Below are positions 37,747 to 48,754 of a DNA stretch of 64,000 bases, piece after piece. The notes beneath the pieces are model-generated. The model was given only the letters and a program-made list of their open reading frames with translations. It was not told where the DNA came from and searched no databases. The translations under genes were made by a program, and so were the position numbers. How positions within the stretch are numbered: the stretch's first letter is position 1; the number at the start of each line of letters is the position of its first letter. Source of the stretch: Aequorivita capsosiphonis DSM 23843 (lineage in GTDB: Bacteria > Bacteroidota > Bacteroidia > Flavobacteriales > Flavobacteriaceae); assembly GCF_000429125.1 (NCBI RefSeq), contig NZ_AUBG01000014.1, positions 62,001 to 126,000 of the forward strand, in the 5' to 3' direction.

Positions 37747-39037
37747 ATTCTACCCTTTCCATCCCAGCCAATTTTCTCAGAACCTGCACGTCTTTGTCAG
37801 AATCAAAATCCATCCCATCGATTAAAACCTCCAATTCTTCATTAATAGCTTCTTTATAGGAAGTGTCCTCGACATTTTGTTCTGCTAAATACTTGAGCAT
37901 CAAGATTAGTTTCTGCATCACGATGGGATCGTGTTTACAGTAAGTACGTAATGAAGCCATGACATTATAGAGCAATTCCTTGAATTGAATTATAGCAATT
38001 TTCACGTGTCTTTCCCCATTATAGGTAACAACACCTGAATCATTTTTCTTCATTCGCAACGCAAAAAGTTCCGTCAAGTAGTCAATTGCATTTATTGTAG
38101 TTCCCGGATCATTAATCCCGGGAGACATAGCTTTTACAGCTATTTCGGTAATCTGTTTAAAAGCGAGAATATAATTATCTCCAATATATTCACCACGGGC
38201 AAAGTTAATATTAGAAAAAATGTTCTTCACAATATCCTCTTCCAACAACTTATCTGTCTTTAAAATAGAGTTGTTTTTATTGATAAAAATCCCTTTGGGT
38301 ATTGTAACATAAACACGCACATCATTTTTTTTACAGATATCGGCTATATTCTCAATAGAAATATTCTGAAAATAACCGCTTTTAGGAGATGAATACTTGT
38401 GCCAATTGGAGGTGTCCGGAAAATAAGGAGTTGGCATTTTACTAGATTTCTCTTCCGCATCAACAATTTTATTTAGACGATTTATGGCCTCCATATAAAT
38501 TCCATCCATGATATTGTTGATCTGAATACTTTGTGAAATATTATGGATAAAAAATATAAAAGCAGAAAGACAAACGATGGTAAAAAATACACCCAATAAT
38601 ATTGAAAATCCAGGCAGAGTATATTTTTCCTCACTCGGTTCAATTGAAAATAAAGTAAAGATATTATAGACTATTGAAGCCAAAAAGATACCTAAAATTA
38701 TTTGATGCTTTTTGTCAGAAATAAGTCCGGGAAGCAATCTTGGCGAGAAATTACTGGAGGCTTGGCTTAAAAGTAGCATCACCATAGAAAAACTAAATAC
38801 CATCATGCTAATCAAACCTCCAACACAAGTATTCATAAGGTTTATAGCAGTACTCCCATCCTCTACCATCAAAAGTGGAAATATTTTAATAATCTTCCGA
38901 GAAACACCGTCTTGCTCTAAAACTATCATTAATAGAGAAAACGCAAAACCAAAAATCGCAAAAAGAGTGGGATAAAAGGCAATATTACCTTTGATGACAC
39001 TAAAGAATGTGGAAATACGAACAATGAATTGTTTCAT
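37745..39037 (-). CDS. DUF2254 membrane protein
   Basis: 430 residues. Four hydrophobic segments in the first 185 residues (around 20-40, 70-95, 115-135 and 145-170), including GLISMMVFSFSMVMLLLSQA and SSNFSPRLLPG, the signature stretch of DUF2254. The rest is a cytoplasmic region with AFKQITEIAVKAMSPGINDP, also conserved in the family. Function unknown; a channel-like or transport role has been suggested from topology only. Confidence 0.85.
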   Translation of the reverse strand: MKQFIVRISTFFSVIKGNIAFYPTLFAIFGFAFSLLMIVLEQDGVSRKIIKIFPLLMVEDGSTAINLMNTCVGGLISMMVFSFSMVMLLLSQASSNFSPRLLPGLISDKKHQIILGIFLASIVYNIFTLFSIEPSEEKYTLPGFSILLGVFFTIVCLSAFIFFIHNISQSIQINNIMDGIYMEAINRLNKIVDAEEKSSKMPTPYFPDTSNWHKYSSPKSGYFQNISIENIADICKKNDVRVYVTIPKGIFINKNNSILKTDKLLEEDIVKNIFSNINFARGEYIGDNYILAFKQITEIAVKAMSPGINDPGTTINAIDYLTELFALRMKKNDSGVVTYNGERHVKIAIIQFKELLYNVMASLRTYCKHDPIVMQKLILMLKYLAEQNVEDTSYKEAINEELEVLIDGMDFDSDKDVQVLRKLAGMERVE

Positions 39038-39175
39038 AAAATGTAATTAATATTCAGACCGCCAAAATGGCATTTAAAAAAAATTAAATCCAGACACAAT
39101 GTCTGCTTTTTAGCAATGGAATTGTTATTGCTTTTGAATGATTGAAATTAGTAAAAAATAAAACAATATATAGTT

Positions 39176-39613
39176 ATGAAAACACTTAATAAAAACAATA
39201 TTTGGTTCTCCGGTCTTTTAGATAATTTGTCCGTTGAAAATAGGCTTGACGCCCTAAATAATTATGAAACATTTAGCACTCCGGCAGTAAATATCACTGA
39301 AAATTTGACGAATTTTGTAGTCGAATTAGCAGTTCCAGGATTAGAGAAAAAAGATTTTACCATTGAGGTTGAAGAAGATACACTTAAAATCGCTTCAAAG
39401 AAGGTAACAAATAAAGAAATTGACAAGGAGGGCGAAAGTTCTCGATTTACGAAAAGAGAGTTTAATTACGCAAGTTTTAAGCGCTCTTTTAAACTTCCTG
39501 AGAATATTGAATCTGAAGCGATTCAGGCTAATTACGAAAATGGGATCCTTCAGGTTACACTCCCAAAAATGGAAGAAAAGAAAGTTTTGAAGAAAATGGT
39601 TGAGATTTCATAA
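39176..39613 (+). CDS. Small heat-shock protein, Hsp20/alpha-crystallin family
   Basis: 145 residues. The alpha-crystallin domain (about 38-130) opens PAVNITENLTNFVVELAVPG and closes with the family's A-x-x-x-N-G-I/V-L motif (ANYENGILQVTLPK). A short N-terminal arm and C-terminal tail allow oligomers; the usual I-x-I tail motif is not obvious. ATP-independent holdase for unfolding proteins. Followed by its own terminator. Confidence 0.93.
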   Translation: MKTLNKNNIWFSGLLDNLSVENRLDALNNYETFSTPAVNITENLTNFVVELAVPGLEKKDFTIEVEEDTLKIASKKVTNKEIDKEGESSRFTKREFNYASFKRSFKLPENIESEAIQANYENGILQVTLPKMEEKKVLKKMVEIS

Positions 39614-39646
39614 TTGAAATTTAATTTGGTTAGTTAGTTGAAAATG

Positions 39647-39679
39647 ACCGCGTGCTACTCAATCGGTGCGCGGTTTTTC
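39647..39679. terminator. Terminator between hsp20 and rluF
   Basis: accgcg and cgcggt pair around a 16-19 base loop, followed by ttttt on the plus strand. The stem is short but GC-rich. Confidence 0.75.
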
Positions 39680-39686
39680 TTTGGTG

Positions 39687-40538
39687 CTAATTAGGCCCTC
39701 TTCTCCTTCTTCCCCCTGTGCTTTGTTGCTCCCGATTTGCTTTTCGTTCTTCACGTCTCTTTACTTCTGGCTTTACTTCTTCTGGTTTCTCTCGACCTAC
39801 ATTTCCATAAGCTTTTGGCAGGCCATCGCTATCTTTTACTGAATCTTTTAAAGCCTTTAGTTCTTCGGAAGTAAGATCACGCCACTCGCCCACTGGCAAA
39901 TCACCTAATTCTAAATTCATAATTCGTATCCGCTGTAAAGCCACAACTTCATAGCCTAAATATTCACACATTCTTCTAATTTGTCTATTTAGACCCTGAA
40001 CTAGAAAAATTCGAAATTCAAATCGGCTGATTCGCTCTACCTTACAACGTTTGGTTACCGTATCTAAAATAGGGATTCCAGAACCCATTCTTTTTAAAAA
40101 TTCATCTGTAATGTGTCGATCCACTTTTACTATATACTCCTTTTCGTGGGCGTTTCCAGCGCGAAGAATTTTATTTACAATATCACCTTCATTCGTTAAT
40201 AAAAGTAAGCCTTCACTGGGTTTATCCAATCTTCCAACAGGGAAAATACGTTCGGGATGGTTTATAAAATCCACCACATTATCATCAAATCGCCGGTCCG
40301 TAGTACAGGTAATTCCGACAGGTTTATTCAACATTATATAAACCAGATTTTCATTTTCTGTAATAAGTTTTCCATCAACGCGAACCTCATCTCCAGGCAT
40401 AACCCGATCGCCCAATGTACTTTTTTCACCATTGATGGTAACACGGCCTTTTTCGATTATTGAATCGGCTTCACGACGGGAACAAAATCCACTGTCACTG
40501 ATGGCTTTATTTATTCTAACGGAATCTGGATGATGCAT
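39687..40538 (-). CDS. rluF: 23S rRNA pseudouridine synthase, RluF-like
   Basis: 283 residues. S4 RNA-binding domain (about 6-60: [19 protein letters not shown]), then the RsuA-family catalytic domain with [19 protein letters not shown], where the Asp is the catalytic residue, and EKEYIVKVD and [32 protein letters not shown] is typical of the RluF/RluB branch (U2604/U2605). Like the E. coli protein it has a charged C-terminal tail, here about 50 residues rich in Lys, Glu and Arg. RluF versus RluB cannot be fully settled by eye. Confidence 0.88.
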   Translation of the reverse strand: MHHPDSVRINKAISDSGFCSRREADSIIEKGRVTINGEKSTLGDRVMPGDEVRVDGKLITENENLVYIMLNKPVGITCTTDRRFDDNVVDFINHPERIFPVGRLDKPSEGLLLLTNEGDIVNKILRAGNAHEKEYIVKVDRHITDEFLKRMGSGIPILDTVTKRCKVERISRFEFRIFLVQGLNRQIRRMCEYLGYEVVALQRIRIMNLELGDLPVGEWRDLTSEELKALKDSVKDSDGLPKAYGNVGREKPEEVKPEVKRREERKANREQQSTGGRRRRGPN

Positions 40539-40655
40539 AAATTTCTTTTTTTGTAAAGATACTGCTAGGTATCCGAAATCAAAAAGGTTAAAATTGATTT
40601 AAACATACTTTTCATAAAGTTGAAAAATTGTAATTTCCACAAAACTTAATTTTAT

Positions 40656-42182
40656 ATGGCAATACTCGGTTCCATTATCAAAACTGCAATAGATCTTCGC
40701 GGCGCTATTGTCTCAGATAAATCTCCCATAGAATCCCAAAAAGAAGTACTTGAGCATTTACTGGAAAAAGCAAAAGATACTGCATTCGGTAAATATTATG
40801 GATTTTCAAAAATTTTAGAAGCTGAGGATATCCAAAAAACATTTTCGGAAAAATTACCGTATTTCGACTATCACCAAATGGAAACCGAATGGTGGAATAA
40901 AACCCAAGAAGGCTTAGAAGATATAGCCTGGCCGGGCTGTCCAACCTATTTTGCTCGCAGCAGTGGCACTACTGGGAAAACATCCAAAAAAATTCCTGTT
41001 ACCGACGATATGATTGAAGCCATCCGCACCACTGGAATTAAACAAGTAGGAGCGCTTACAAACTTTGATGTCCCTTCAGATTTCTACGAAAAGGAAATTA
41101 TGATGCTCGGCAGCAGCACCGATCTTCAAGAACAAAACCAATTTTTAGAAGGAGAAATAAGTGGAATTAGTGCGAGTAATATTCCTTTTTGGTTTCGCGG
41201 TTTTTATAAACCGGGTCAAGAAATTGCGTTAATGGAAGATTGGGACGAAAAAGTGGACACCATCGCCAAACGCGCATTAGATTGGGATATTGGAGCACTA
41301 AGTGGGATTCCATCGTGGATGGAATTGATGCTTAAAAAAGTAATTGAACATCACAACGTAAAAAACATTCACGAAATCTGGCCTAATTTACAGGTTTACA
41401 CCACTGGTGGAGTTGCTTTTCAGCCTTATGAAAAAAGTTTTAATCAATTACTCGCCCATCCAATAACTGTTATAGATACCTATTTGGCTTCGGAAGGATT
41501 TTTAGCATTTCAAAATAGACCTGAAACTACCTCGATGAAATTAGTGACAGACAACGGAATCTATTTTGAGTTTGTTCCTTTTCTACCAGAATATATTAAC
41601 GAAGACGGCTCGCTTTCGCAAGACGCTCCTGCCTTAACGCTAGCTGAAGTTGAACTGGATACAGATTACGTATTAATAATAAGTACCGTTTCGGGCGCTT
41701 GGCGCTATTTGATTGGTGATACCATCGCCTTTACTGATGTTGAAAGGGCAGAAATCAAAATAACCGGTAGGACCAAATTCTTTTTAAATGTTGTTGGCTC
41801 ACAGCTTTCAGTCAATAAAATGGAAGTCGCTTTGCAGGAAATGGAAGAAAAGTTTGATATTAAAGTTCCTGAGTTTACTTTGGCGGCAGTTAAGGTTGAT
41901 GGTGAATTCTATCATCATTGGTATTTGGGCTCGGAAACGGAAATCAATTCCGAAGAAATCGCGAACGCATTGGATGAATCTCTTAAAGAAGCAAATAATA
42001 ATTACGCGGTGGCAAGATCAAAGGCATTAAAAGGTGTTAAGGTAACAACCATCAATCCCGATATTTTCCACGAATGGAATGCCAGAAATAAAAAGAAAGG
42101 CGGACAGGTAAAAATGGAAAAGGTGATGGACGAGGAGAAATTTGCAGAATGGGAAGAATTTGTTGAATCACAAGCTAATTAA
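40656..42182 (+). CDS. GH3 family protein
   Basis: 508 residues matching the GH3 (auxin-responsive) family of acyl-adenylating enzymes: ARSSGTTGKTSKKIPVT is the ATP-binding P-loop-like motif, VYTTGGVAFQPYEKSF the second, and GAWRYLIGDTIAFTDVERAEI the third with the conserved Asp. Plant GH3 proteins join amino acids to hormones; bacterial substrates are unknown. Its stop codon overlaps that of the converging protease-like gene (TTAA), so the two have no terminator between them. Confidence 0.88.
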   Translation: MAILGSIIKTAIDLRGAIVSDKSPIESQKEVLEHLLEKAKDTAFGKYYGFSKILEAEDIQKTFSEKLPYFDYHQMETEWWNKTQEGLEDIAWPGCPTYFARSSGTTGKTSKKIPVTDDMIEAIRTTGIKQVGALTNFDVPSDFYEKEIMMLGSSTDLQEQNQFLEGEISGISASNIPFWFRGFYKPGQEIALMEDWDEKVDTIAKRALDWDIGALSGIPSWMELMLKKVIEHHNVKNIHEIWPNLQVYTTGGVAFQPYEKSFNQLLAHPITVIDTYLASEGFLAFQNRPETTSMKLVTDNGIYFEFVPFLPEYINEDGSLSQDAPALTLAEVELDTDYVLIISTVSGAWRYLIGDTIAFTDVERAEIKITGRTKFFLNVVGSQLSVNKMEVALQEMEEKFDIKVPEFTLAAVKVDGEFYHHWYLGSETEINSEEIANALDESLKEANNNYAVARSKALKGVKVTTINPDIFHEWNARNKKKGGQVKMEKVMDEEKFAEWEEFVESQAN

Positions 42183-42829
42183 TCCTTCTCTCCAACAATT
42201 TCAGGTTCTTCGTGGACTTTATTTTCATTTATAAGTTCCATTACCTCTTCAGGAGAAATATACAATCTGCGGATTCGCTCTTTGTACTTTTCGGAAAGAT
42301 CGGCATTATCTAAAATGAAGTTCTTGGTTTTTAAGATATAATCTCCCATTCCGTGAGCGATAGCGAACGTATCGGCCGCGCGCTCCACTTCCTTAATATG
42401 TGCTGACGAAAAGAGATATTTTAACCCAAAAATAAGCATCCCCATATTGGTTCGGTGACTGTAATCTACCACATGCCCCAATTCGTGACCGATCCATCCA
42501 ATTTTTACGTCGGAAGGAATATCATCCATCGTAAACCGCTCTCCTTCAATCTGAATATTTCGACTGATAAGAATTACATACTCTCGATTCTCTTTTCGCT
42601 TAAAGAAACTGGCAAATCGCGGCTGCGCCTGCATCGTAGATTTTTTAATATTATCCTTAAACTTAAATTCAATAGCAGTTTCGGCAAGTTCTGGATAAAA
42701 TGAGAGCGCCTCTAATGCTTCTTGTTCTATATTCTTGGGAATAATTTTATTATCCAAATCAATGTTTTGTGCTGTAGCCATAGAAAGGGTAAAATACAAA
42801 ATAGGTTTTATGAAGGACGTTAACAACAT
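42179..42829 (-). CDS. Predicted secreted zinc metalloprotease-like protein
   Basis: 216 residues. A hydrophobic N-terminus ending SMATAQ looks like a signal peptide. HELGH (115-119) is a gluzincin zinc motif and EVERAADTFAIAHG (147-160) offers the third ligand Glu and the second conserved Asp, as in M48-type peptidases, although no M48 transmembrane helices are seen. Function inferred from motifs only. It converges on the GH3 gene with overlapping stops. Confidence 0.7.
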   Translation of the reverse strand: MLLTSFIKPILYFTLSMATAQNIDLDNKIIPKNIEQEALEALSFYPELAETAIEFKFKDNIKKSTMQAQPRFASFFKRKENREYVILISRNIQIEGERFTMDDIPSDVKIGWIGHELGHVVDYSHRTNMGMLIFGLKYLFSSAHIKEVERAADTFAIAHGMGDYILKTKNFILDNADLSEKYKERIRRLYISPEEVMELINENKVHEEPEIVGEKD

Positions 42830-42915
42830 TATAAAGTTATAAGTGTGGAGTTATGAGTTATGAGTTTTTCAAGTAATTATTATTTAGTAAATCTTGAATT
42901 TTGAACCTTGATTTT

Positions 42916-44913
42916 TTAAACCGCCTCCAACTGTTTTTGAAAGGTTTTTATCTTATCCCGAAGCTTCGCAGCCATCATAAAATCAAGTTCTTTCGCGGCT
43001 TTTTCCATAGCTTTTCTACTGTCGCGAATTTTCTTTTCTATCTGCGGTTTGGTTAAATATTCCACTTCCGACTCTGCCGCTAAGCTTTCTGCAGTTTCAA
43101 AAGTGTATGCAGCTTGTTTGGATTTTGTCAACGAGTTTTCAAAGGATTTTTTAATTGCAGTTGGTGTAATGCCGTGTTTTACATTGTACTCCATCTGTTT
43201 TTCCCTCTTATAATTTGTGCTGTCAATAGTTTTCTGCATACTGTTGGTCATTTTATCAGCATACATAATTGCTTTACCATTCAAGTTTCGTGCAGCACGA
43301 CCAACGGTTTGAGTAAGCGATCTTTCACTTCTCAAGAAACCTTCTTTATCGGCATCCAAGATTGCAACTAAGGAAACTTCCGGTAAATCAAGTCCTTCCC
43401 GTAATAGGTTTACTCCCACCAAAACATCAAAAAGACCTAAACGTAAATCCTGCATGATTTCCACACGTTCCAAAGTATCTACATCGCTGTGGATATAGCG
43501 GGTGCGAACTTGAACACGTATTAAATATTTCGTGAGCTCTTCTGCCATTCTTTTGGTTAACGTGGTCACTAAAATACGTTCGTCCTTTTCTATACGAAGA
43601 TGAATTTCCTCTAGCAAATCGTCAATTTGGTTTAAGCTTGGTCGCACCTCAATTGGTGGATCCAATAAACCAGTAGGACGAATAATTTGCTCCACATAAA
43701 CTCCACCACTTTTTTCCAGTTCGTAGTCTGCAGGAGTTGCGCTAACATAAACCACTTGGTTTTGCAGGGCCTCAAATTCTTCAAATTTCAGTGGTCGATT
43801 ATCCATGGCAGCTGGTAAGCGGAAACCATAATCCACCAAGTTCTCCTTTCGGGAACGGTCGCCTCCATACATCGCACTCACTTGCGGAATGGAAACGTGG
43901 CTTTCATCTACAACCATTAAATAATCCTTCGGAAAATAATCTAAAAGACAGAACGGTCGCGTTCCTGGCAAACGTTGATCCAAATAACGCGAGTAGTTTT
44001 CAATTCCGCTACAATAGCCAAGCTCGCGAATCATTTCAAGATCAAAATTGGTACGTTCTTCCAAACGTTTCGCCTCCAAATGCTTTCCTATTTCTTTAAA
44101 ATACTCTATTTGTAAAACCAAATCATCCTGAATACCCCTAATCGCTCCCTGTAAAACATCCGGTGACGTAACGAACATATTTGCAGGATAAATATTCAAT
44201 CGCTCGTATTTTTCTTCTACATGGTTATTTAGAGGGTCGAAAACCTCAATTTCCTCAATTTCATCTCCGAAGAAATGAATTCTAAATGCATTATCAGCAT
44301 AACCAGGAAAGACATCAACAGTATCTCCTTTTATTCGGAAACGACCATGGTTAAACTCAGCTTCCGTTCGAGAATAAAGACTTTGTACCAAACGGTGCAA
44401 CAACTTTGTACGGGAAAGAACTTGTCCCTTTTCCAAACTTATTACATTCTTCTGAAATTCCACAGGGTTTCCAATACCGTACAAACAGGAAACTGAGGAA
44501 ACTACAAGCACATCCCTCCTACCTGAAAGCAATGAAGAGGTTGTACTAAGTCGCATTTTTTCGATTTCTTCATTGATAGAAAGATCCTTCTCAATGTAGG
44601 TTCCGCTACTGGGTATAAAAGCTTCCGGCTGATAATAATCGTAGTAGGACACAAAATACTCCACCGCATTTTCTGGAAACAGATTTTTAAACTCGGTGTA
44701 AAGCTGGGCAGCCAAGGTTTTGTTATGCGCTAAAACGATTGTGGGTTTTTGAACTTGCTCGACCACATTTGCCATGGTAAAAGTTTTCCCAGAGCCCGTA
44801 ACCCCCAAGAGTGTTTGATATTTTTCTTCGGAATTGAGCCCTTCTACTAATGATTTTATCGCCCCAGGTTGGTCGCCTGTAGGTTGAAATTCTGAGGATA
44901 TTTTGAAATTCAT
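42916..44913 (-). CDS. uvrB: Excinuclease ABC subunit B
   Basis: DNA-damage verification helicase-like subunit of nucleotide excision repair. 665 residues: [11 protein letters not shown] opening, Walker A GVTGSGKT (38-45), [20 protein letters not shown] as the beta-hairpin for strand insertion, then helicase motifs including [20 protein letters not shown] and QTVGRAARN, and a C-terminal UVR domain ([19 protein letters not shown]-like, ending [10 protein letters not shown]) that contacts UvrA/UvrC. Full length; uvrA and uvrC are not in the window. Confidence 0.97.
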   Translation of the reverse strand: MNFKISSEFQPTGDQPGAIKSLVEGLNSEEKYQTLLGVTGSGKTFTMANVVEQVQKPTIVLAHNKTLAAQLYTEFKNLFPENAVEYFVSYYDYYQPEAFIPSSGTYIEKDLSINEEIEKMRLSTTSSLLSGRRDVLVVSSVSCLYGIGNPVEFQKNVISLEKGQVLSRTKLLHRLVQSLYSRTEAEFNHGRFRIKGDTVDVFPGYADNAFRIHFFGDEIEEIEVFDPLNNHVEEKYERLNIYPANMFVTSPDVLQGAIRGIQDDLVLQIEYFKEIGKHLEAKRLEERTNFDLEMIRELGYCSGIENYSRYLDQRLPGTRPFCLLDYFPKDYLMVVDESHVSIPQVSAMYGGDRSRKENLVDYGFRLPAAMDNRPLKFEEFEALQNQVVYVSATPADYELEKSGGVYVEQIIRPTGLLDPPIEVRPSLNQIDDLLEEIHLRIEKDERILVTTLTKRMAEELTKYLIRVQVRTRYIHSDVDTLERVEIMQDLRLGLFDVLVGVNLLREGLDLPEVSLVAILDADKEGFLRSERSLTQTVGRAARNLNGKAIMYADKMTNSMQKTIDSTNYKREKQMEYNVKHGITPTAIKKSFENSLTKSKQAAYTFETAESLAAESEVEYLTKPQIEKKIRDSRKAMEKAAKELDFMMAAKLRDKIKTFQKQLEAV

Positions 44914-45203
44914 AGATTCTTTTTCAATGCTTTACAAAAGTAATGAAAATAGAGGTGAGTCGGAGAGCTCAAGGCGTTTTGGTTTTAATGCTTTCCCATA
45001 GTATTTAGCAACTTGAATAAATAATAAACAGTATTCTTGAACTCCAACTCGTTTTAAAAATCGCAACAAGCCTTGAGAACCAAATTTTATATGTTTTCTT
45101 CAAAACATTAACAATTGTATTTTAAATCATAATTTTTTCTTAATTTTAATGTCTTTTAAAATCAACTGAACGCTTATTCATAATAAATTACCCAAATCAT
45201 TAT

Positions 45204-46592
45204 ATGAAATCTATTGTATTCCGAATATGTTTTCTGATGTTTTCTTTCATTGCTTTCTACGCGTGTAAGGACGATGAAGACTCAGGCTACGTTCCTTTAA
45301 ATATTATTGCCAATGCAGATATTGGAGAGGTCTTTCAAAATTCTTCCCTGGAAATCGCTGTTTTTGATAACGACTCCAATATTCCCGCCAACGGGGAAAT
45401 AACAGTTACAGCTCCCCATAGTGGAACGGTGACTATAAAAAATAATGGAACTCCAACAAATATTCTAGATGACTCTATGCACTATACCCCTAATGAAACT
45501 TTTGTAGGGGAAGTAACTTTTGAATATACTGTTTGTGATCCTACGGGACAAAGTTGCGCCACTGCAACTGTGACCATTAAGGTTTTGCCTTTTTCCCCAG
45601 TGAATTTTGATATTAATACCGTTCCGTTTGAGAAGCTTTCCGATTATAATTTCTTTGAAGGAAACTTAGCTCAGTTATCTCCTGTATATGGTGTTTTACC
45701 CTATGAGCCCATAAACCCTTTGTTTTCAGATTACGCACATAAAAAGCGTTTTATTTGGATGCCCTATAATGTAAAAGCAACATATGTGAGTGATGGCAAC
45801 GTCTTAAACTTTCCTACTGGGAGTGTTTTGATTAAAAGCTTCTTTTATGAAAATGTTTTACCTAATAACACCACTCAAAATATCGAAACCCGTTTGTTAA
45901 TTAAAAAAGATGAAGCTTGGATTTTTGCAAATTATATTTGGAATGAAGAGCAACAAGAAGCCATTCTTAATACAACCGGATACGGCTTTAATGTTCCAGT
46001 TGAATGGGTGGAAAATGGGGTCACAAAATCGGTTAACTACAGAATCCCTTCAGATTTAGAATGCTTTATTTGTCATAAATCCAACGACGTAGTTTTCCCT
46101 ATCGGGCCAAAGCCGCAAAACTTAAATGCTATTTATGAATATGCCGACGGAATTGAAAATCAACTTCACAAATGGGAAGAAATAGGATATCTTTCAAATA
46201 CAAATATTCCCGCTACCATTGAAACAGTACCAAGTTGGAAAGACATTTCACAGAGTTTGGAAGTAAGAGTACGTTCCTATTTTGATATGAATTGCGCCCA
46301 TTGTCATATAGATGGCGGTCATTGTGGCGCACGTTCGTTGCGATTGGCGTTTAGAGAAAGCCACGATCACGATAATTTAGGCATTTGCACAGATCCCGAT
46401 CTTCAGATTCCCGGGTATGATGGTGCAAAACTCATTATACCGGGTGATGCCGAAAATTCAATTCTGTATTTTAGAGTTGCCACCACATTAGAAGAGTATG
46501 CCATGCCCATGATTGGGCGATCATTAGCGGATGAAGCGTTTCTTCCTGTTTTAGAAGAATGGATTAACTCCCTCAATATACCATGCGACTAA
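45204..46592 (+). CDS. Diheme c-type cytochrome-like surface lipoprotein (SO2930/TIGR03806 type)
   Basis: 462 residues. Lipoprotein signal ending AFYAC (Cys21) followed by KDDED, an acidic surface-export signal typical of Bacteroidota. An Ig-like domain (about 32-130) precedes the family domain, which carries two heme-binding motifs, CFICH (287-291) and CAHCH (364-368). The Met in AMPMIGRS near the end is a possible axial ligand. Related proteins are multiheme or diheme electron carriers of unknown partner. The FG-GAP/UnbV T9SS gene follows 18 bases later, so both probably form one transcript. Confidence 0.82.
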   Translation: MKSIVFRICFLMFSFIAFYACKDDEDSGYVPLNIIANADIGEVFQNSSLEIAVFDNDSNIPANGEITVTAPHSGTVTIKNNGTPTNILDDSMHYTPNETFVGEVTFEYTVCDPTGQSCATATVTIKVLPFSPVNFDINTVPFEKLSDYNFFEGNLAQLSPVYGVLPYEPINPLFSDYAHKKRFIWMPYNVKATYVSDGNVLNFPTGSVLIKSFFYENVLPNNTTQNIETRLLIKKDEAWIFANYIWNEEQQEAILNTTGYGFNVPVEWVENGVTKSVNYRIPSDLECFICHKSNDVVFPIGPKPQNLNAIYEYADGIENQLHKWEEIGYLSNTNIPATIETVPSWKDISQSLEVRVRSYFDMNCAHCHIDGGHCGARSLRLAFRESHDHDNLGICTDPDLQIPGYDGAKLIIPGDAENSILYFRVATTLEEYAMPMIGRSLADEAFLPVLEEWINSLNIPCD

Positions 46593-46610
46593 CCAATTAA
46601 ATCTATTGAT

Positions 46611-48221
46611 ATGAAAAAAACATTTACACTAATCTTAATAATGGCGTTTTTTGGAATTGCAAATGCGCAGGTTTCATTTACATTTTCCCCTATTTCAACA
46701 ACTGGCGCAGAACGTGCTGTAGTTGACATGAACGGTGATTTTTTAGATGATGTGGTTTCGGTAACCGCCAACAATATTCAAATACATTATCAACGACCGA
46801 ACGGTGGTTTTTTAGAAACAAATATCCCTACCACGTATGCAGACCATACCCCTTCTTGGAGTCTAGCAGCTGCAGACTATGACAAAAATGGGTTTACCGA
46901 TTTACTTTACGGAGGAGCTAACGGTGTTACTTTTATGAAAGCAAATGATACAGGTACTGGCTTTGAAGAAGTTTCATTTCCGCAATATGTATTTTCGCAA
47001 CGTTCCAACTTTGTAGATATCAATAATGATGGCCATTTAGATGCTTTTGTATGCCACGATGTTGCTCCAAGCGTTTATTATATTAATAACGGAGACGGAA
47101 GCTTTACGTTTCATCAAGGGGATATAGGCGATTTTGATTCGGGAGGAAATTATGGATCCGTTTGGATAGATTATGATAATGACGGCGATATGGATGCGTT
47201 TATCGCAAAATGCAATGTGAACGGAGATGTGAATGAAAGAAGTGAAAATCAACTATACGAAAATGATGGAGCGGGTAATTTTGTAGAAGTAGGTGAAGCT
47301 ACCGGACTAAAAGACAATATGCAAACTTGGTCTGCCACTTGGGCAGATTTTGATAATGATGGCTATTTGGATGTTTTTATTGGAAGTAGCGATGGCAATT
47401 TCACCCATAAATTAAATAGGAATAATGGCGATGGAACTTTTACAGATATTTCGGAAACTACAGGAATACACGCATTAACTATTACTGGAATTGAAAATTG
47501 CAGCTATGATTTCAATAATGATGGTTATGTTGATATTTTATCTAATGGAAATATTCTTCTAAACAATGGCGACTTAACCTTCACTTTAATTCCTTACGCA
47601 TTGCCTAATAACAATGGCTCTTTAGGCGATTTAAATAATGACGGATTTATCGATTGTTTTACGGGCGGATATATTTATTATAATGATGCCAACGCAAATC
47701 ATTGGATAACCATTAACACGATAGGTGTAGAAAGTAATATAAACGGTATTGGGGCTCGAGTTGCCATCACGTCAGACTTAGGAACACAAATTCGTGAGGT
47801 GCGAAGTGGCGAAGGTTTTAAATACATGAGCACCCTGAACACCCATTTTGGTTTAGGGGCAGATACCGAGATTACTTCGCTTACAATTACTTGGCCTTCC
47901 GGTACCATAGATACTTTAGAAAATGTAGCTGTCGATCAAGTGATTTCTGTGGTTGAAGGCTCTACAATTCTCAGTTTAAATGATAATTTAGTAAGCAATC
48001 TTATTCTTTATCCCAATCCAACTCAAGAAACTCTAAACCTTGGCAACTTAACAGGTTTTAAAAACCCAGCATATTCAATTTTTGATATTCAAGGCAGAAA
48101 AGTGATGGACGCTAAAGTTGACCTAAGTCATATTGAGGTTTCAAATTTGCCAACAGGAAGTTACATTCTTAAAATTCAAGATAGTAATACAATAAAAACG
48201 CAGCGGTTTATTAAAAAGTAG
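46611..48221 (+). CDS. FG-GAP/VCBS repeat protein with ASPIC/UnbV and T9SS domains
   Basis: 536 residues. Signal peptide (MKKTFTLILIMAFFGIANAQ). Six or more FG-GAP/VCBS blades with Ca-binding D-x-N/D-x-D-G loops (DYDNDGDMD, DFDNDGYLD, DFNNDGYVD, DLNNDGFID) form a beta-propeller; the ASPIC/UnbV domain (about 372-440, REVRSGEGFKYMSTLN, FGLGAD, ITWPSG) follows, then a T9SS sorting domain (LYPNPTQETLNL to RFIKK). It should be cell-surface or secreted and bind Ca2+. Pairing with a cytochrome-like lipoprotein suggests a joint surface role, untested. Confidence 0.9.
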   Translation: MKKTFTLILIMAFFGIANAQVSFTFSPISTTGAERAVVDMNGDFLDDVVSVTANNIQIHYQRPNGGFLETNIPTTYADHTPSWSLAAADYDKNGFTDLLYGGANGVTFMKANDTGTGFEEVSFPQYVFSQRSNFVDINNDGHLDAFVCHDVAPSVYYINNGDGSFTFHQGDIGDFDSGGNYGSVWIDYDNDGDMDAFIAKCNVNGDVNERSENQLYENDGAGNFVEVGEATGLKDNMQTWSATWADFDNDGYLDVFIGSSDGNFTHKLNRNNGDGTFTDISETTGIHALTITGIENCSYDFNNDGYVDILSNGNILLNNGDLTFTLIPYALPNNNGSLGDLNNDGFIDCFTGGYIYYNDANANHWITINTIGVESNINGIGARVAITSDLGTQIREVRSGEGFKYMSTLNTHFGLGADTEITSLTITWPSGTIDTLENVAVDQVISVVEGSTILSLNDNLVSNLILYPNPTQETLNLGNLTGFKNPAYSIFDIQGRKVMDAKVDLSHIEVSNLPTGSYILKIQDSNTIKTQRFIKK

Positions 48222-48467
48222 GTTTTAAGAGAAGATTTAAATACATTCATTCCTTATATTTTTACTAGCTTCATCTATGAGAAATGCAGTAAAAAAGACA
48301 ACCATTTTTGCGATTGTGTCGAGGTAAACCTTTTGCCTTTTATTTTCTCTAATATTCCAGTTGCCAAAAAATTTTAGCAATTGGAAAATATAAAACTGTT
48401 TTGGGATTAAGCAAGAAGCAAGAGCTTCTTTTAGTTCTTTTGGCTCTTTGTGGTGTTTTGGTTACTT

Positions 48468-48752
48468 CTAAATCGTTTTTAATTCTATTGACAATCCCAA
48501 GGCGTTGGCCAATAAAGCGAAATTAGACAAGCGAATATCCTCACCGTTTTCAATTCGTGAGATATAAGGTCTTTTTTTGCCAACTTTTTCAGCTAGATTT
48601 TGTTGACTCATATTTAATTCCTTTCTGCGATTTTTTATAATCTCTCCAAAATAAAAAGAAAAAGCACCTTCGCGGAATTTTTCACGTTCTTGAGTTCCTT
48701 CTTCTCCATATCTTTTGGCAATTAATTCCCTTGCATTTAATGACTTTCCCAT
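48468..48752 (-). CDS. higA: HigA-like antitoxin, XRE-type helix-turn-helix
   Basis: 94 residues. The C-terminal half is an XRE/Cro helix-turn-helix (LNMSQQNLAEKVGKKRPYIS, then RIENGEDIRLSN). The N-terminal half, rich in charged residues, likely contacts the toxin. Second gene of a toxin-first pair, starting two bases after the toxin stop. HigA-type antitoxins bind their own promoter; a perfect palindrome lies directly upstream of the toxin gene. Confidence 0.85.
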   Translation of the reverse strand: MGKSLNARELIAKRYGEEGTQEREKFREGAFSFYFGEIIKNRRKELNMSQQNLAEKVGKKRPYISRIENGEDIRLSNFALLANALGLSIELKTI

Positions 48753-48754
48753 AA

